Shown: piece by piece, positions 32,371 to 41,597 of the stretch
Numbering within the stretch: the stretch's first letter is position 1
Layout of the letters: every line of letters begins with the position of its first letter
Assembly (NCBI GenBank): GCA_030697555.1
Contig: JAUYPV010000115.1
Coordinates: forward strand, 1-64,000
From: Hyphomonadaceae bacterium
GTDB lineage: Bacteria; Pseudomonadota; Alphaproteobacteria; Caulobacterales; Hyphomonadaceae
Length of the DNA: 64,000 nucleotides
Direction of reading: 5' to 3'
Position numbers and translations under genes: made by a program
The notes under the pieces: generated by a model
Told to the model about the DNA's origin: nothing
The model's input: only the letters and a program-made list of their open reading frames with translations
Database searches by the model: none

Positions 32371-32847
32371 CTACAGCGCCGCATCGATGGCGCTGGTGAT
32401 TTCTGGAGCGAGCGGCTCGGTGCGCGGGTCGAAGGCCTTGAGCGCCTTGCCATCCTTGCCGATGAGCAGCTTGTGGAAATTCCAGGCAGGGTCGGCCGGC
32501 GCGCCAAGTTCGCCAAGCATCCACTTGTAGAACGGATGCGCGGTATCGCCCTTCACATCCGTCTTCGCGGTCAGCGGGAAGTCGACGCCGAAGGTGGTCG
32601 AGCAGAACGTGGCGATCTCTTCGTTCGTGCCCGGCTCCTGGCCCATGAACTGGTTCGACGGCACGCCCAGCACGGCGAGACCCTTGTCCTTCCTGTCGTG
32701 ATACAGCTTCACCAACCCCTCATACTGCGGCGTCAGCCCGCACTTTGAGGCGACATTCACAACCAGAACCGGGTGGCCCTTGAACTGGCTGAGCGGTAGC
32801 GGCTTGCCGTCGATGGTAGTGAAGGAAAAATCGTGTGCCGTGGTCAT
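32371..32847 (-). CDS. Glutathione peroxidase, copy B
   Basis: A 158-residue paralogue of copy A with the same length and motifs: NVASKCGLTPQY (Cys36), GVPSNQFMGQEP and DPAWNFHKLLI. The two differ throughout but keep aligned start and stop, pointing to an old tandem duplication or to functional divergence. It is the upstream member of the pair and follows the acyltransferase gene by about 40 bases. Confidence 0.95.
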   Translation of the reverse strand: MTTAHDFSFTTIDGKPLPLSQFKGHPVLVVNVASKCGLTPQYEGLVKLYHDRKDKGLAVLGVPSNQFMGQEPGTNEEIATFCSTTFGVDFPLTAKTDVKGDTAHPFYKWMLGELGAPADPAWNFHKLLIGKDGKALKAFDPRTEPLAPEITSAIDAAL

Positions 32848-32887
32848 GGCGTGGCCTTCCACTTGATCTGGACTGCGAAGCACCCTG

Positions 32888-33664
32888 CTACGCAACCGGG
32901 TCCGCTTGCGCAACAGAAGGCTTTGGCGCGGGGCGTTCGACGCCATTGACCTTGTCCCACGCGCGGCCTTCCTCGATCAGGCGGTCGGTGTTGGTCATGA
33001 TCGCCTCGCCGATCTGCGCCAGGAACTCGTCCTTGCCGAGGCCGGGCATGATCGGGTCAAGGAACTCGATCACCGCCGGGCCGGGGAACTTCCTGAAATC
33101 CTCCTGCTGCCAGCGCAGGCCCAGGCTGGTCGCGACCGGCACCACCGGCCATCCCGAAGCCTGCTGCATGTGCCAGACGCCGGCGCGAAAGCGGAGGTGC
33201 TCGCCCACCTTCGCCAGATGCCCTTCGGGATAGATCAGCACGATGCGCTTGTCCTCGGCCGCCTTTGCGAAGCTTGCGGCGAGATCCCGGCGCGCTTCCG
33301 GGCCGCCGCAATTGTCGATGACGATGGCGCCGAGTTTCTCCAGAACCTTGGGCACGAGCGGAAAGCGTTCGAGATGGTCGCCGGTGACAAAGGCGACGTC
33401 ATCGAACTGCACGTACATCATAAAGCCATCGCCATAGCTCGAATGCTTGGGCGCGACGATGAAGGGCGGCGGCGGCAGGCGTTCCCTGCCCCGCGCTTCC
33501 GGCTTGATGCCGCACAACTTCATGAGCTGAACCATGCGCTTCGAATAGCGCCGCACCGCCCAGCGAACGCCCTTGTGGCCCGGTGTCAGCGCCAGCACGG
33601 CGGCCAGCAGCACGTAAAGGATCGAAATCCACCAGAAGCCGACAGAAAAAACGAACGAGCGCAT
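32888..33664 (-). CDS. 1-acyl-sn-glycerol-3-phosphate acyltransferase (PlsC family)
   Basis: A 258-residue membrane-associated acyltransferase of phospholipid synthesis. An N-terminal helix (VFSVGFWWISILYVLLAAVL) is followed by the HX4D motif in KHSSYGDG (His74) and by YPEGHL, a variant of the usual EGT/EGTR block. The C-terminal 20 residues are low in complexity. The variation in the second motif leaves some doubt about acyl acceptor. Confidence 0.9.
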   Translation of the reverse strand: MRSFVFSVGFWWISILYVLLAAVLALTPGHKGVRWAVRRYSKRMVQLMKLCGIKPEARGRERLPPPPFIVAPKHSSYGDGFMMYVQFDDVAFVTGDHLERFPLVPKVLEKLGAIVIDNCGGPEARRDLAASFAKAAEDKRIVLIYPEGHLAKVGEHLRFRAGVWHMQQASGWPVVPVATSLGLRWQQEDFRKFPGPAVIEFLDPIMPGLGKDEFLAQIGEAIMTNTDRLIEEGRAWDKVNGVERPAPKPSVAQADPVA

Positions 33665-33781
33665 GCATTCCCCAGGGCCGCAGACTCGAGTCGCATTTCT
33701 CGGGCGGTCCGGTCAATTGAATTGAACGGTCTGGCCGCTCGCAGCCGTCCGGAGTAGCGTTTCCGCTGACCGGGAGATTCC

Positions 33782-34222
33782 ATGCGGCGTACATTCCTGT
33801 TTCTGGCGACGGCTATTGCGACCGCCGCATGCGCGCATACGCCCGAGCCGTCCAACGTCTGGATTGATGGCGTGAAGTTCACGTCAATGGGCGCTGGAAC
33901 CGGCGCCTTCTCCTCAACACTAGATGGCAGTACGAATGCCGCCGCGCCCTACACGATCCGCGTCCATATAACCGAAGGCGGCAAGATAGCGCCGCACACC
34001 CATCCCGATCCGCGTGTGATAACCGTGGTCGATGGCGAGGTCTGCTACGGATTCGGGGCAATCTTCGATCCCGACGGCTGCAAGCTCTACCCGGAAGGCA
34101 GCTATTTCATCGTCCCCGCCAACGCTCCCCACTATGGATTCGGAAAGACCGGCGAAGCCGTCTATCAGGAATCCGGCGTGGGCCCGTCTGGCTTCATTCC
34201 AGTACCCGGCGCCGCGCAATAG
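33782..34222 (+). CDS. Secreted cupin domain protein
   Basis: A 146-residue protein with a signal peptide and probable lipobox (IATAAC, Cys17). The cupin core holds IAPHTHPDPRVITVVDGEVCYGFG and later YFIVPANAPHYG, giving the two histidines of motif 1 and one of motif 2, so it may bind a metal. A function cannot be assigned. It converges with the ABC transporter gene four bases away. Confidence 0.8.
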   Translation: MRRTFLFLATAIATAACAHTPEPSNVWIDGVKFTSMGAGTGAFSSTLDGSTNAAAPYTIRVHITEGGKIAPHTHPDPRVITVVDGEVCYGFGAIFDPDGCKLYPEGSYFIVPANAPHYGFGKTGEAVYQESGVGPSGFIPVPGAAQ

Positions 34223-34225
34223 CCC

Positions 34226-36088
34226 TCAAGCCACTCGTTCCGTTGCTGCTGCGTCCTCGTACGTGCGCGACTGGCGGGCCCAAAGGTCGGCATAGAGCCC
34301 GCCCTTGGCCAGCAGTTCCGCATGCGTGCCGCGTTCCGAGATCTTGCCCTCGTCGAGAACGATGATCTCGTCGGCGCCGGCTACCGTCGAAAGCCTGTGC
34401 GCCACCATCAGCGTGGTGCGGCCTTTGGCGGCTTCCTCGAGCGCGCCCTGCACATCAGCCTCCGTCGCGCTGTCGAGCGCCGAGGTTGCCTCATCGAGCA
34501 CAAGAATGGCCGGATTTTTCAGGATGGCGCGGGCGATGCCGACGCGCTGGCGTTCGCCGCCTGAGAGTTTTACGCCGCGTTCTCCGACACGCGTTTCCCA
34601 ACCCTTGGGCAACCGGTCGATGAAATCGGCAAGCTGCGCACGCCTCGCCGCCTCGCGCAGATCCTCGTCGCTCGCATCCGGGCGGCCGTACAGAAGATTG
34701 TCCTTCATCGACGAATTGAACAGCACCACCTCCTGCGGCACGAGGCCTATGGCGTCGCGCAGGCTGGCTTGCTTGAGATCGCGCACGTCCTGCCCGTCGA
34801 CGCGCACACGCCCGCCGCCCGTGTCGTAGAAACGGAACAGCAGCTTCAGCAATGTCGACTTGCCCGAGCCCGACGGCCCGACGATGGCGAGCTTCGATCC
34901 CGCCGGCACATCGAACGACACATGCGACAAGCCCGCCGAACGGGCATCGTGGGTGAAGGACACGTCCTCGAACCGCACCGCGCCACCCTTCACCTGCAGC
35001 GGCTTCGCGTCCAGCTTATCCGCCACCTCGGCCTTCATGTTGAGCAGGCCATAGAGCTTTTCGAGGTCGACCGCGCCCTGGTTGATCTCACGGAACGCCC
35101 AGCCGAGGACCGACAACGGCCGATAGAGATTGCCCATGATCAGAATGACAGCGGCCATATCGCCCGGCTGTATCCGGCCATCGAACGTCGCCATCGCGGT
35201 CAGCGCCGCAACACCTGTGAGGCCCAGCGCCATGATGATGTCCTGCCCGGCGTTCAGCAACGCCAGTGAACGCGACACGTCGACCATGGCCTTGTTGTAA
35301 GTTTTCATCGCGCCGTCGTAGCGCATCGTCTCGCGCTCCTCGGCGGCAAAGGCTTTCACCGTCTCGAAGTTGGTGAGCGAGTCGACCGCCACCGCGCGCA
35401 GCTCCGTGTCGGCAAGGTTGAGCTTGCGGCGCTGTTCCGTACGCCAGCTCGTCAGCAGACCAGTGAACACAGCGTAGAGAACCACCACCACGACAGCGAG
35501 CAGCGCCGACCACGGACTGTAGCGCGTCGCCAGCACCCAGGCGGCGAGCGCCAGTTCGATCAGGGTCGGCCCGATGTTGAACGCGAGAAAGCGGACCAGG
35601 TAGTCGAGCGCCGCAACACCCCGATCGATGACACGGTTAAGCGCACCGGTGCGGCGGGTCTGGTGGAAGGCCAGCGACAGCCCTTGCGCGTGCCCATAGG
35701 CGCCGACGGCGATCAGGCGCTGCGCGTCCTGGCTCACCGGCGCAAACAAAGCATCGCGCACGTAAGGCAGGTTCGAGCCCATGATCCGCGCCAGCGTCCA
35801 CCAGCCGAGCAGCAGCATCACGGCCGCGAGCGTGGCGTTCGGCCCGCTCAGCACGTTGATGGCGTCGCCGAAATAGACTGGCGCGTAGACCGAGAAGACC
35901 TTGGAGGCGAGGGTCAGGAGAAGCGCCAGCACCATCAGCGGGCGCCACTTGGCCAGCTCCGGCCGGGCAAGGATCTGGCCGATCCGCACCAGCGAGATGC
36001 CTATCCCTGCCTTCCCGGTCTCGATCGCGTCGACATCGGTTGCAGCGGCTTTGGGATGCATGGCCATGCGTGGGTATTTAGGTCGCAT
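34226..36088 (-). CDS. Atm1-type ABC transporter (fused permease and ATPase)
   Basis: A 620-residue half transporter. About six membrane helices lie between residues 50 and 330, and an ATPase domain has Walker A GPSGSGKST (404-412), the signature LSGGERQRVGIARAIL and Walker B ILVLDEATSALD. The segment NFETVKAFAAEERE...LALLNAGQDII is typical of the mitochondrial Atm1/HMT1 group, which export glutathione-linked sulfur or metal conjugates. Works as a homodimer in the inner membrane. The start at 36088 lacks a ribosome site, so an ATG seven codons in is possible. Confidence 0.92.
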   Translation of the reverse strand: MRPKYPRMAMHPKAAATDVDAIETGKAGIGISLVRIGQILARPELAKWRPLMVLALLLTLASKVFSVYAPVYFGDAINVLSGPNATLAAVMLLLGWWTLARIMGSNLPYVRDALFAPVSQDAQRLIAVGAYGHAQGLSLAFHQTRRTGALNRVIDRGVAALDYLVRFLAFNIGPTLIELALAAWVLATRYSPWSALLAVVVVVLYAVFTGLLTSWRTEQRRKLNLADTELRAVAVDSLTNFETVKAFAAEERETMRYDGAMKTYNKAMVDVSRSLALLNAGQDIIMALGLTGVAALTAMATFDGRIQPGDMAAVILIMGNLYRPLSVLGWAFREINQGAVDLEKLYGLLNMKAEVADKLDAKPLQVKGGAVRFEDVSFTHDARSAGLSHVSFDVPAGSKLAIVGPSGSGKSTLLKLLFRFYDTGGGRVRVDGQDVRDLKQASLRDAIGLVPQEVVLFNSSMKDNLLYGRPDASDEDLREAARRAQLADFIDRLPKGWETRVGERGVKLSGGERQRVGIARAILKNPAILVLDEATSALDSATEADVQGALEEAAKGRTTLMVAHRLSTVAGADEIIVLDEGKISERGTHAELLAKGGLYADLWARQSRTYEDAAATERVA

Positions 36089-36195
36089 GCGGCCGAAACG
36101 CTAGAGTTTCCCCAAGAGCCTCAACGCGAAATATCGTTCTGTCGCGAAACCTCGTTGGCGCGGCGGCTTTGCGTCCCCCGCAAACCGGAGCATCT

Positions 36196-36780
36196 ATGTC
36201 GCCCAACACGAGGAAGAAGATGTCTGGAATTACGTCCGTTACCGTTTATTGCGGGTCCGCAAACGGGGCCGATCCCCGTTATCCCGATCTCGCCCACCGT
36301 CTCGGCATTGCCATCGCCAAACGCGGCTGGCGCACCGTCTATGGCGGTGGAAACGTCGGCCTGATGGGCAAGGTCGCCACCGCCGCCCGTGACAATGGCG
36401 GCAAGGTGCTCGGCGTCATGCCGCATTTCCTGCGAGACCTTGAAGGCGTGCTCGACGGCATCGAGAATCGCTACACCGACAACATGCACCAGCGGAAACA
36501 GGCGCTGCTCGACGAGGCCGACGGCCTGATCGTCCTGCCCGGCGGCATCGGCACGCTCGAGGAAGCGGTCGAGACGCTGTCGTGGGCGAAGCTGTCGTTG
36601 CACCGCAAGCCGATGGCCTTCCTCTCGGAGAACAACTACTGGGCGCCGTTCTTCACGCTTGTCGATCACATGATCGGTGGCGGCTTCCTGCCCGAAAGCT
36701 TCCGCCAGCTCATGGCCGACACCAGCTCGCCGGAAGCAGCTCTCGACGCGCTGCACCAGCGGGCGATCATTCTCGACTAG
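36196..36780 (+). CDS. LOG family protein (TIGR00730, nucleotide 5'-monophosphate phosphoribohydrolase)
   Basis: A 194-residue Rossmann-like protein with the LOG motifs GGGNVGLMG (50-58), MHQRK (97-101) and PGGIGTLEE (115-123). Members release the base from cytokinin riboside or purine monophosphates. I start at 36196 because CCGGAG lies five bases upstream; earlier codons in frame have none. Cytoplasmic. It is divergent from the ABC transporter and precedes the structured leader of the PQQ dehydrogenase. Confidence 0.93.
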   Translation: MSPNTRKKMSGITSVTVYCGSANGADPRYPDLAHRLGIAIAKRGWRTVYGGGNVGLMGKVATAARDNGGKVLGVMPHFLRDLEGVLDGIENRYTDNMHQRKQALLDEADGLIVLPGGIGTLEEAVETLSWAKLSLHRKPMAFLSENNYWAPFFTLVDHMIGGGFLPESFRQLMADTSSPEAALDALHQRAIILD

Positions 36781-36784
36781 CCTC

Positions 36785-36991
36785 CCGGGGCGCCAGCAAA
36801 ACGCGATCGTGAACAGGTGCCGGCCGGGGCAAACCGGCTTTTGCGCCCCACTGCGGCAACACGGGAAACCCGTGAGTATTGCGGCCAGCAGCAGCGCCTT
36901 CTAGGTTGGCCGCCGGGTGGATGCGGGGAAGCGTTCTGCCGCCCGGAAGAAACGACAAAGGCCGAAACGGCCAACCTAGGAGGGACTCCCG
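36785..36991 (+). promoter_or_regulatory. Strongly structured leader before the PQQ dehydrogenase (candidate cis-acting RNA)
   Basis: Three nested hairpin groups can be read by eye. First, GGGGCGC near 36787-36794 can pair with GCGCCCC at about 36853-36859. Second, CACGGG AAA CCCGTG at about 36868-36882. Third, CTAGGTTGGCCG (36901-36912) pairs perfectly with CGGCCAACCTAG (36968-36979), enclosing CCGGGTGG/CCGCCCGG. The last arm abuts the ribosome site AGGAGGG (from about 36978). It does not match the riboswitch classes I know. Confidence 0.55.
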
Positions 36992-39163
36992 ATGCGCGCA
37001 TTGATGCTGTCGCTGGCCGTTGCTGCGCCTGCCTTGCTGGCAGGCTGCAACAACGCCAATCCGACCAAGCCCGTTGCGGAGGCCGCGCCCGTCCATCCAA
37101 CCGGTTCAGCAGCGGTGACCGCCGAGCGCCTGATCAAAGCTGAGCGCGAGCCCGGCTCGTGGCTGGCGACCGGCCTCAACTATCACGAGGACCGCTTCAG
37201 CCAGCTCGACCAGATCAATGACACCAACGTCTCGAACCTCGGCCTCGCCTGGTTTGCCGACATCGATACCGAACGCGGTCAGGAATCGACGCCCATCATC
37301 GTCGACGGCGTGATGTACCTCACCACCGCGTGGAGCATGGTGAAGGCTTACGACATCAAGACCGGCCAGAAGGTCTGGGAATACGATCCGAAGGTCGACA
37401 AGGCGAAGGGCGCCGATGCCTGCTGTGATGTCGTGAACCGCGGCGTCGCCGCCTGGAACGGCAAGATTTATCTCGGCGCGCTCGATGGCCGCTTGATCGC
37501 GATCGACGGCAAGACCGGCAAGGACGTCTGGTCGGTGCAAACCACCGACACTAGCCTGCCCTACACGATCACGGGCGTGCCCCGCAGCGTCAAAGGCAAG
37601 GTGATCATCGGCAATGGCGGCGCCGAATACCGGGTGCGCGGCTACGTCACCGCCTATGATGCCGAGACCGGCAAGCAGGCCTGGCGCTGGTGGGCCGTTC
37701 CGGGCGATCCGTCGAAGCCGCAGGAGCAACCCGAGCTGACAAGCATCGCGCTCCCGACCTGGAAGGGCGAATGGTGGAAACTCGGCGGCGGCGGAACGCT
37801 GTGGGACGGGATGGCCTACGATCCGGAACTCGACATCCTCTATGTCGGCACGGGCAATGGCACGCCATGGAACCAGCTGTTCCGCTCACCCGGCGGCGGC
37901 GACAATCTCTTCCTGTCGTCCATCGTGGCGCTCGACCCGAACACCGGCAAATACAAGTGGCACTACCAGACCACGCCCGGCGAAACCTGGGACTACACGG
38001 CCACCCAGCCCATCATGGTCGCCGATCTCAACTATCCCGAAGGCAAGCGCCGCGTCGTCATGCAGGCGCCGAAGAACGGCTTCTTCTATGTGCTGGATGC
38101 CAAGACGGGCAAACTGCTGAAGGCTGACAAGTTCGCGCCCAACACCTGGGCGACGCATGTCGATATGGCGACTGGCCGTCCGGTGGAAGTGCCCGAGGCG
38201 CGCTACGAGGTCACCGGCAAGCCTGCTATCGTCTCGCCCGCCGCCCTCGGCATGCACAACTGGCATCCGATGGCGTTCAGCGCCGAGACCGGTCTCGTCT
38301 ACATCCCGGTCACCGTGTCCAGCTCGGTCTACGCCACGCCGCCCAATTTCCAGGTGAACCTGCAGGGCTGGAACACCGGCATCGGCTTCAGCGCCTCCAG
38401 CGGCCAGACGCCAGTCGCCGCAATGGGCGCGGCGCCAAAGACCGACAGCTATATCGTCGCGTGGGATCCCATTGCTGGCAAAGAAAAGTGGCGCATCCAG
38501 AACGACGTCTATGGCGCCTCGGGCATCCTTGCGACGTCAGGCAACCTCATCTTTTCGGGCAACCACAAGGGCGAATTCGTCGCCTATGACTCCCGCGACG
38601 GCAAGAAGCTCTGGTCGGCATCCGCCGGTGCACGCGTCGTCGCAGCCGCCTCGACCTTCACCGTCGATGGCCAGCAGCAGGTGGCGATCCTCGTGGGCGC
38701 CCGCGGCCTGCCGCCTGGCTCAACGCGCACAAGCGCGACCTCGGCAAACAACAGCCGCATCCTGGTCTTCCGGCCGGGCGGCACGGCAACGCTGCCGACC
38801 TCAATGCCTGCCGGCACGACGGCGCCTGCGGTCGCCAAGATCGATCCGCCGCTCCTCACCGCCAACAACGAGACGGTGGCGGAAGGCGAACAACTCTATT
38901 CGCAGAACTGCGCAGTCTGCCATGGCCGCAACACCGTCCCGGCGGCCGGCGCCACGGCGCCCGACCTTCGTTACAGCGCGCTGCTGCGCAATCCGGAGAA
39001 CTTCAAGCACGCTGTGATCGACGGCGACCGCGCCCAACGCGGCATGCCCGGCTTCAAGGCGACCATGAGCAATGCGGAGGCCGACGCGGTGATGCACTAC
39101 ATCATCAAGCGCGCCAACGACGAGAAGGCCTCGCAGGAGGCCACGCCCGCGCGTCCGAACTGA
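36992..39163 (+). CDS. PQQ-dependent alcohol dehydrogenase with heme c domain, lipid-anchored
   Basis: A 723-residue quinohemoprotein alcohol dehydrogenase. It starts with a lipobox (LLAGC, Cys19), followed by the eight-bladed PQQ propeller with the vicinal Cys144-Cys145 (DACCDVV), the catalytic Asp304 in PGGGDNLFLSS and WHYQTTPGETWDY. The C-terminal cytochrome domain has CAVCH at 640-644 with the Met ligand in RGMPGF. It should oxidise alcohols in the periplasm and pass electrons to the respiratory chain. The lipid anchor is unusual for the family. No pqq genes are in the window. Strong ribosome site AGGAGGG. Confidence 0.95.
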   Translation: MRALMLSLAVAAPALLAGCNNANPTKPVAEAAPVHPTGSAAVTAERLIKAEREPGSWLATGLNYHEDRFSQLDQINDTNVSNLGLAWFADIDTERGQESTPIIVDGVMYLTTAWSMVKAYDIKTGQKVWEYDPKVDKAKGADACCDVVNRGVAAWNGKIYLGALDGRLIAIDGKTGKDVWSVQTTDTSLPYTITGVPRSVKGKVIIGNGGAEYRVRGYVTAYDAETGKQAWRWWAVPGDPSKPQEQPELTSIALPTWKGEWWKLGGGGTLWDGMAYDPELDILYVGTGNGTPWNQLFRSPGGGDNLFLSSIVALDPNTGKYKWHYQTTPGETWDYTATQPIMVADLNYPEGKRRVVMQAPKNGFFYVLDAKTGKLLKADKFAPNTWATHVDMATGRPVEVPEARYEVTGKPAIVSPAALGMHNWHPMAFSAETGLVYIPVTVSSSVYATPPNFQVNLQGWNTGIGFSASSGQTPVAAMGAAPKTDSYIVAWDPIAGKEKWRIQNDVYGASGILATSGNLIFSGNHKGEFVAYDSRDGKKLWSASAGARVVAAASTFTVDGQQQVAILVGARGLPPGSTRTSATSANNSRILVFRPGGTATLPTSMPAGTTAPAVAKIDPPLLTANNETVAEGEQLYSQNCAVCHGRNTVPAAGATAPDLRYSALLRNPENFKHAVIDGDRAQRGMPGFKATMSNAEADAVMHYIIKRANDEKASQEATPARPN

Positions 39164-39185
39164 CGCAGCATCACTGTGGACATGG

Positions 39186-39216
39186 AAAACCCCTCGCCAT
39201 ACGGCGAGGGGTTTTT
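39186..39216. terminator. Bidirectional terminator
   Basis: A perfect 13-bp stem built of AAAACCCCTCGCC and its inverse, loop ATA, followed by TTTTTG. It lies between the convergent dehydrogenase (stop 39163) and SRPBCC (stop 39232) genes and can serve both. Confidence 0.92.
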
Positions 39217-39231
39217 GTTTGGGCTGAAGAG

Positions 39232-39828
39232 CTAGTTGGCTTTGGGTGCTGTAACCGCAGGCGCGGCAGGCGCAGCAGGCGGCGGAAGCGTGCCGCCTTC
39301 AGCGAGGATCTTCATGTTGCTGAGCGCACGCGTGAAGGCCGTGCGGCGGCGCTCGACATCGGCTTTCTTCGCGGCGTCATCGCCCGGCACGAGCGAGGTG
39401 TCGTAGACCAGCGTGTAGACCAGCTTCGACGTCTTGGCGTCGATCGGCCGGGCTTCCAGCGTGCCGTGATAGAGGTTGTAGGGCCGCCCTTCGCGCACGG
39501 GCTGGGTGTAGGTGTAGGACAGCTCCGTCTTGCCGACGAGGATTTCGGCGCCGACCGTCCGCACCGATCCGACTTCACCATCCACACCGGACGTGATCGT
39601 GCAGCCCGCCGCGATCTGGAACCACTCGGCGATATCGCAATACTTGCCGACCCGCGCCCAGACATCCTTCGCCGGCTTGTTGACCGTGATCTCCATCGGG
39701 ATCGTCGCATAGGTCGGGCTTTGCACCTGCAGCGGCGCGGGCCCTGCGGGCGCAGCCGGCGGGGTCTGCGCCAGAGCAGCCGGCGCCAGGATGGCGGTCA
39801 TGACCGCAGCCAAAGTCATATGTTTCAT
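39232..39828 (-). CDS. Secreted SRPBCC family protein
   Basis: A 198-residue protein with a signal peptide (AAVMTAILAPAALA) and a polyketide-cyclase/SRPBCC fold, seen in ITVNKPAKDVWARVGKYCDIAEW and TLEARPIDAKTSKLVYTLVYD. The C-terminus is proline/alanine-rich. GGGAGGA stands four bases before the ATG at 39828. It resembles lipid- or ligand-binding periplasmic SRPBCC proteins; the ligand is unknown. Convergent with the PQQ dehydrogenase. Confidence 0.85.
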   Translation of the reverse strand: MKHMTLAAVMTAILAPAALAQTPPAAPAGPAPLQVQSPTYATIPMEITVNKPAKDVWARVGKYCDIAEWFQIAAGCTITSGVDGEVGSVRTVGAEILVGKTELSYTYTQPVREGRPYNLYHGTLEARPIDAKTSKLVYTLVYDTSLVPGDDAAKKADVERRRTAFTRALSNMKILAEGGTLPPPAAPAAPAVTAPKAN

Positions 39829-39965
39829 ATTTTCCTCCCTTGAGTTGCGCCCACCGATACCGGCTGCCCTGACTGTGGCCAAGGGGCTTGAGCCGCCGAG
39901 GCTGCGCGGCCTATAAGCCGCCAATGGTCTGGCGTGCGATGTGCCGCCCCCATGAGGTCTGACAC

Positions 39966-41597
39966 GTGCTACGCATTCAGGAACTCAAGCTGCCGCTCGA
40001 TCACGCCGAGCCCGCGCTCCGCCAGGCGATCCTCAAACGCCTCGCGCTTTCCGAGCAGAACCTCGTCTCCTTCACGGTATTCAAGCGCGCTTACGATGCG
40101 CGCAAGACGTCGGCGATCCAGCTCATCTACACCATCGATGCCGTAGTGAAGGACGAAGCCGGCGTCCTGAAGCGGCTCGCGAAGGACAAGCAAATCGGTC
40201 TGACTCCGGACATGAACTACCGCCAGGTTGCGAAAGCGCCAGCCGGCGCGCCGCGTCCGGTCGTTGTCGGCCTCGGCCCGTGCGGATTGTTCGCGGGCCT
40301 GATCCTCGCCGAGATGGGCTTCAATCCGATCATCCTCGAGCGCGGCAAGATCGTTCGCGAGCGGACGGTCGACACGTTCAAATTCTGGCGCAAGGGCGTC
40401 CTCGATCCGGAATCGAATGCGCAGTTCGGTGAAGGTGGCGCCGGCACATTCTCTGACGGCAAGCTCTATAGTCAGATCAAGGATCCCAACCACCTCGGCC
40501 GAAAAGTGCTGAAGGAATTCGTCGAGGCCGGCGCACCCGAAGAAATCCTCTTCGTCTCCAAGCCGCACATCGGAACCTTCCGCCTCGTCTCGATGATCGA
40601 GCACATGCGCGCCAAGATCATCGCGCTCGGCGGCGAAATCCGCTTCGGCGCGCAGGTGACCGACGTCATCATCGAGGAACGCCGGGGCGAGAAACACATC
40701 GCCGGCCTTGGCCTTTCAAATGGTCAAACCCTCGAAGCCAACCGCATCGTCATGGCCCTCGGCCACAGCGCCCGCGACACGTTCGAGATGCTCCACTCGA
40801 AAGGCGTATTCTTCGAACCGAAACCGTTCTCGATCGGCGTCCGCATCGAACATCCGCAGTCGATCATCGACAAGGCGCGCTTCGGCCAGTACGCCGGCCA
40901 TCCGATACTTGGCGCGGCCGACTACAAGATCGCCTACCATGCCACCAACGGCCGCTCGGTCTATTCGTTCTGCATGTGCCCGGGCGGGACGGTTGTCGCC
41001 GCCGCGTCGGAGCCCGGCCGCCTCGTCACCAACGGCATGAGTCAGTACTCCCGCAAGGAACGCAACGCCAACTCCGGCATCGTCGTCGGCGTGAACCCCG
41101 AGGACTTCCCCGGCGACTTTCGAACCAACCCGCTCGCCGGCATCGCTTTCCAACGCTACTGGGAAGAGAAGGCTTACGAAGCTGGCGGCTCCAACTGGCT
41201 CGCCCCGGGGCAGCTTGTCGGCGACTTCCTCGCCGGCCAGCCCAGCGCCGAACTCCGCAGCGTGACGCCGTCCTACAAGCCCGGCGTCACCCCAACCGAC
41301 CTGTCGCTCTGCCTGCCTGACTACGCCGTCACGGCGATCCGCGAGGCCCTGCCCGTCTTTGGCCGCCAGATCCCCAACTACGACATGGCCGATGCCGTGA
41401 TGACCGGCGTCGAAACACGCACGTCCTCGCCTATCCGCATGACGCGCGGCCAGGACTTCCAGTCGCTCAATGTGAAGGGCCTCTACCCGGCCGGAGAAGG
41501 CGCAGGCTATGCCGGCGGCATCCTCTCCGCCTCGGTCGACGGCATCAAGGTCGCCGAAGCGTTAGCGCTAAGCACTACGGAACGTGCAGCAGCCTAA
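39966..41597 (+). CDS. FAD-dependent dehydrogenase (COG2509 type)
   Basis: A 543-residue flavoprotein. The N-terminal 90 residues form the small domain of this family (FTVFKRAYDARKTSAIQLIYTID). The FAD motif is VVVGLGPCGLFAGLILAEMG (about 99-118), and GEGGAGTFSDGKLYSQI and GLYPAGEGAGYAGGILSASVDG complete the family pattern. It is a predicted dehydrogenase of unknown substrate, cytoplasmic. Translation starts at GTG 39966, with GAGG eight bases upstream. Confidence 0.9.
   Translation: MLRIQELKLPLDHAEPALRQAILKRLALSEQNLVSFTVFKRAYDARKTSAIQLIYTIDAVVKDEAGVLKRLAKDKQIGLTPDMNYRQVAKAPAGAPRPVVVGLGPCGLFAGLILAEMGFNPIILERGKIVRERTVDTFKFWRKGVLDPESNAQFGEGGAGTFSDGKLYSQIKDPNHLGRKVLKEFVEAGAPEEILFVSKPHIGTFRLVSMIEHMRAKIIALGGEIRFGAQVTDVIIEERRGEKHIAGLGLSNGQTLEANRIVMALGHSARDTFEMLHSKGVFFEPKPFSIGVRIEHPQSIIDKARFGQYAGHPILGAADYKIAYHATNGRSVYSFCMCPGGTVVAAASEPGRLVTNGMSQYSRKERNANSGIVVGVNPEDFPGDFRTNPLAGIAFQRYWEEKAYEAGGSNWLAPGQLVGDFLAGQPSAELRSVTPSYKPGVTPTDLSLCLPDYAVTAIREALPVFGRQIPNYDMADAVMTGVETRTSSPIRMTRGQDFQSLNVKGLYPAGEGAGYAGGILSASVDGIKVAEALALSTTERAAA

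Noticed and set aside
32371-32847. Selenoprotein glutathione peroxidase
   Set aside because: The active-site codon is a cysteine codon in both copies; there is no in-frame TGA.
36785-36991. Cobalamin or c-di-GMP riboswitch before the PQQ dehydrogenase
   Set aside because: GGCAAACC-like and GGGAA pieces are present but the required conserved boxes (for example AGCCAGGAGACC for cobalamin) are not.
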